Shown piece by piece: positions 61,322-64,000 of a DNA stretch of 64,000 nucleotides (positions within the stretch are counted from its first letter, which is position 1; every line of letters starts with the position of its first letter). A program made the translations under genes and the position numbers. This stretch comes from CAVSWT01 sp963782985 (GTDB lineage: Bacteria; Bacteroidota; Ignavibacteria; Ignavibacteriales; Ignavibacteriaceae), in the NCBI GenBank assembly GCA_963782985.1, contig CAWALU010000012.1, positions 1 through 64,000 of the forward strand, written 5' to 3'. Below the pieces are notes generated by a model. That model did not search any database. It saw nothing but the letters and a program-made list of their open reading frames with translations, and had not been told where the DNA came from.

Positions 61322-62479
61322 TTAATTTAGCAGCGAATTAATAACGCCGCTATACTTTTCCATTTCAGTTGTGTAATTATATTTTTTTGTAAAGCTTGAT
61401 GCATTTAAAGTTAAATTATTTCTCAAATTACTATCGTTATATAATAAAAGTATCTTGCTTGCCAAATCACTAACATTTTCAGGTTCATAATAACAAACCA
61501 TATCTTTACTAAAATAACGTGAAATAATTTTATTTTGAGGCACAATAACAGGAATATTTAGACTGACATATTCTAATAATTTTACTGGCAACATATAATC
61601 AGATAAAGGTTCATTTCTGTTTCCAATTACTCCAGCATCCATTTCATATAATAACTTAGGCAGTTCTTCATAGGCTATATATTTATTATAAATTAAGATA
61701 TATTTTTGAAGATCATATTGTTTAACAAGTTCCGTAGTTTTTGTTAAATAATCGCCCTTTCCAACTAAATGAAATCTTAATAATGGAACTTTAGCTTTAA
61801 TAATTTTGATAGCTTCAATTACAAAATCTAATCCCAATCGATATGAAATAGTCCCGTGATAAACAAGATTAAAAAAATTATCTTTGTTAATTTTCTCAAA
61901 TGTATAGTTCATTAATAACTTATTTGGAACGTTTAAAACCACAGTTATTTTTTTAGCATCAATATTGTGCTCTATTAAATATTCTTGCTGATTATGATCT
62001 GCGCATAAAATTTTATCTGCGAAATTCATTGAAAGAGATTGTTCTGCCTCAGCCAGACTAATTAAAAATTTATTTTTAAACTTTGATTGAACCATTAGCG
62101 GGACTATATCATGGTTATCTAAAATAATTTTTTTTCCAAAAAGCTTGGAAATTAATGATGCAAAAACTATAAAATTGGGAGAGTTATTATAATGAATGAT
62201 ACTTATTTTATGCTTAAGTGTAAGATAAGGTATCAAAAAGAAACTGATAGAAAAAAAAAGAAAATAAAAAGATACATACCCAATTTTCGAATTGCCTATG
62301 TATCTTTTGGCAATCTTATAATTTGTAAACGATTCTTTTTCAACAAATTTCTCATCGTCAGTTTCTTTCAGGCTAATGACAAAAACTTTGAAGCCCAAAC
62401 TAAGCAATTTTTGAATGTAAGTTTTAATTCTTCCATCATGGTAAATGGTGGAAATTGAAATAAGTAAAGCAGCCTTCAT
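61322..62479 (-). CDS. GT4 glycosyltransferase
   Basis: This enzyme of 385 residues has the GT-B fold. It starts AALLISISTIYHDGRIKTYI and has IHYNNSPNFIVFASLISKLFG preceding LDNHDIVP. The C-terminal nucleotide-sugar site includes NEPLSDYMLPVKLLEYVSLNIPV. A hydrophobic stretch near residues 67-90 suggests membrane contact. It differs from the GT4 at 56523 enough to be a separate function, not a recent copy. It starts three bases after the asparagine synthase-like gene. Confidence 0.88.
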   Translation of the reverse strand: MKAALLISISTIYHDGRIKTYIQKLLSLGFKVFVISLKETDDEKFVEKESFTNYKIAKRYIGNSKIGYVSFYFLFFSISFFLIPYLTLKHKISIIHYNNSPNFIVFASLISKLFGKKIILDNHDIVPLMVQSKFKNKFLISLAEAEQSLSMNFADKILCADHNQQEYLIEHNIDAKKITVVLNVPNKLLMNYTFEKINKDNFFNLVYHGTISYRLGLDFVIEAIKIIKAKVPLLRFHLVGKGDYLTKTTELVKQYDLQKYILIYNKYIAYEELPKLLYEMDAGVIGNRNEPLSDYMLPVKLLEYVSLNIPVIVPQNKIISRYFSKDMVCYYEPENVSDLASKILLLYNDSNLRNNLTLNASSFTKKYNYTTEMEKYSGVINSLLN

Positions 62480-62482
62480 AGT

Positions 62483-64000
62483 TTATAATTCACTGTTAAT
62501 AATTTTTAATTTAAGATTTTCATCAAAGTTATAATTGTTATTGAAACCATTTGGAAGCAATTTAGCATCCCATACTTCATAATCAATATCTTTAATATTT
62601 TTCTTTTTTGAAAAATTGTATTGAGAGTAAAGTGAATTTAAAAAATATTTTTTAGACAACGCATACTTTAAAGGATAGCCGCGATTTGATTGAATGTCCA
62701 ATAGCATAGGGTAAAGATAATTTATTAACTCAGCATAAAATCTTTGACTAAGCAATCTATAGATATTTTTCTTCTCAATAAAAGGGAATTTAAATATTGA
62801 GTATTTAGAATTGGAAAGAAGTTTTAAATAATCCACATCTAAAAAGGGTGTGTAGGTGGGTAAAAAACTGTTTTCAGAGCTAATCTCACTTCCGAAATAA
62901 TTTAACACACGCACTATTATTTTTACATAGTAATGTTTATAATATAAGTCTTTTCCATTTAAGATTTGAAATAATGAATGTAGATATTCAGAGGCTTCTT
63001 TTTCACTTATTCCAAATTCGGAGAGATATATCTTTTTCTTACTCACATAATTTTTAATTTCAGCCTTTATATTCGTTGTAAGACTTAGCTTATAGATAAA
63101 TTTTTCTGACTTAGAAGTAGTTGAGATTCCATCGCGCACAAATGAATCCCCGCAAATTCCAGTAATTACTGCAGAATCCAAATAAAATTCTTTTAAAATT
63201 TCAGACCATACATAAACATAGTGATACCTATGAAAATTCAATTCGATATTTTTAGTTTTACTTATATACTCAAAATAAGTTGAGCAGTAATTTTCATATA
63301 CACCATTCAGCAAAAATTCATTAAAACTAATGTTTATTTTCTTAGCAATCTTACGAGATATCTGTGACTCTAAATTGTTTTCTACTCCAAATGTAAATGT
63401 TCTGACTAGGTGATTATTTGAAAGAATCGCTGCAATAACAAGACGAGAATCAAACCCACCAGTTAGAGTTGCAAAAATATCATAATCTTTTGTATAGTTT
63501 CTAATAATTGATTTTAATGAGTCTCCTATTCGCTCAATATTTATATTATAATTTTTATTCTCTTTGCTTTGATTAATCAGAAAATTGAAAATTGAAAAAT
63601 AATTATTTTTTTTAAGTTCGCCATCTTTAAAAACCAAATTGGTTCCACCTGGCAAACTATAAACATTCTCATAAATTGTAAGTTCATCAATATAGTGGTC
63701 CAATAATAAATATTGCATTAAACCGTTTTTATTTATTTTCGCATCACCGATAATTTCAGATATTTGAGTTGAAAAATAAGTTTCACTCTTAATATTTTTA
63801 TAATAGCACTTTAATTGACCAATTGAATCTGAGGAAAGTGTCAATTCTTTCGTATTCAAATCTATGACAACTAAAACATATGTTCCTCTAACATTTAATA
63901 AATAATTTTCTCCACTAATTATATATTGATCTATTATATATTTTAGATTTTCATTCGAACCTGTAGTTGTTTCAGCGTGAATTGAGGAATTTAAAATTAC
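62483..64000 (-). CDS. partial asparagine-synthase-like protein, cut by window edge
   Basis: The coding frame stays open from 62483 to the window end, so its start lies beyond 64000; at least 505 residues are visible. The first visible part (ENYLLNVRGTYVLVVIDLN) is the end of a class II glutamine amidotransferase domain. The synthetase domain has PPi loop ATLTGGFDSRLVIAAI. The overall length matches AsnB-like amidotransferases without strict Asn synthesis. The second such enzyme of this locus, it should act on another sugar acid or peptide-like substrate. It is more divergent than the AsnB at 53155. Confidence 0.85.
   Translation of the reverse strand, partial: VILNSSIHAETTTGSNENLKYIIDQYIISGENYLLNVRGTYVLVVIDLNTKELTLSSDSIGQLKCYYKNIKSETYFSTQISEIIGDAKINKNGLMQYLLLDHYIDELTIYENVYSLPGGTNLVFKDGELKKNNYFSIFNFLINQSKENKNYNINIERIGDSLKSIIRNYTKDYDIFATLTGGFDSRLVIAAILSNNHLVRTFTFGVENNLESQISRKIAKKINISFNEFLLNGVYENYCSTYFEYISKTKNIELNFHRYHYVYVWSEILKEFYLDSAVITGICGDSFVRDGISTTSKSEKFIYKLSLTTNIKAEIKNYVSKKKIYLSEFGISEKEASEYLHSLFQILNGKDLYYKHYYVKIIVRVLNYFGSEISSENSFLPTYTPFLDVDYLKLLSNSKYSIFKFPFIEKKNIYRLLSQRFYAELINYLYPMLLDIQSNRGYPLKYALSKKYFLNSLYSQYNFSKKKNIKDIDYEVWDAKLLPNGFNNNYNFDENLKLKIINSEL

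Overview
The window is AT-rich DNA from a member of the Bacteroidota/Chlorobi (FCB) superphylum, most likely class Ignavibacteria. Three secreted proteins end in the type IX secretion (T9SS) sorting domain with the NYPNPFNP signature typical of Ignavibacteria. One promoter fits the Bacteroidetes pattern (TTG, 20 bases, TAnnTTTG). DUF3078, lmo0937-type and CsbD-like small proteins fit as well. This assignment is inference from sequence features; no ribosomal gene is present.

Layout. 1-6000: a sparse sensory region with a small membrane peptide, a REC-PAS-HisKA_2 kinase, a stress-type small protein, a small outer-membrane barrel and two paralogous LuxR-type response regulators, the second lacking any normal start codon. 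6000-9100: a large T9SS cargo protein with a strong terminator. 9100-10545: decayed DNA carrying a PD-(D/E)XK-type nuclease pseudogene. 10546-12772: a murein-peptide recycling pair (NlpC/P60 endopeptidase and dipeptide epimerase). 13008-17977: a methionine-centred block with an NSS transporter, its 37-residue MetS-like partner, a Met/Cys-rich leader peptide with an attenuator, a SAM-I riboswitch with its own terminator, then metY and metX. 18385-28947: an NtrB/NtrC pair, a divergent receiver, UspA, a DUF853 (HerA-like) ATPase, a DUF937-like protein, an OmpA protein with thrombospondin type 3 repeats, MscL, a DUF3078 protein, GNAT and a response regulator. 28981-32217: a 1078-residue five-PAS/GAF kinase paired with that regulator.

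32320-36372 is a compact six-gene minus-strand operon: a DUF4384 membrane protein, a zinc-ribbon membrane protein with a duplicated domain, a second zinc-ribbon membrane protein, a DUF2085 membrane protein, a caspase-family (C14) protease with an EF-hand loop, and a soluble zinc-ribbon protein. I regard it as the best candidate for an undescribed system. 36610-43061: DinB, a ZIP transporter, tRNA-Ser(CGA), a POT-like transporter and two T9SS cargo proteins with related N-terminal domains.

43127-64000 is a minus-strand polysaccharide locus, continuing past the right edge. It has GT2, GT4, GT87 and GT39-like glycosyltransferases, a YdjC-type and two NodB-type deacetylases, a flavin oxidoreductase, a nucleotide-sugar dehydrogenase with an unusual C-terminal extension, two AsnB-like amidotransferases and two ATP-grasp enzymes. 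The combination suggests a surface glycan bearing uronic acid, deacetylated amino sugars and amide or amino-acid decorations. No flippase or polymerase is visible inside the window.

The clearest regulatory find is the tandem control upstream of metYX. A nearly leaderless Met/Cys leader peptide with mutually exclusive antiterminator and terminator hairpins is followed directly by a complete SAM-I riboswitch with its own antiterminator/terminator pair. The same operon would thus sense charged Met/Cys tRNA and S-adenosylmethionine in series.
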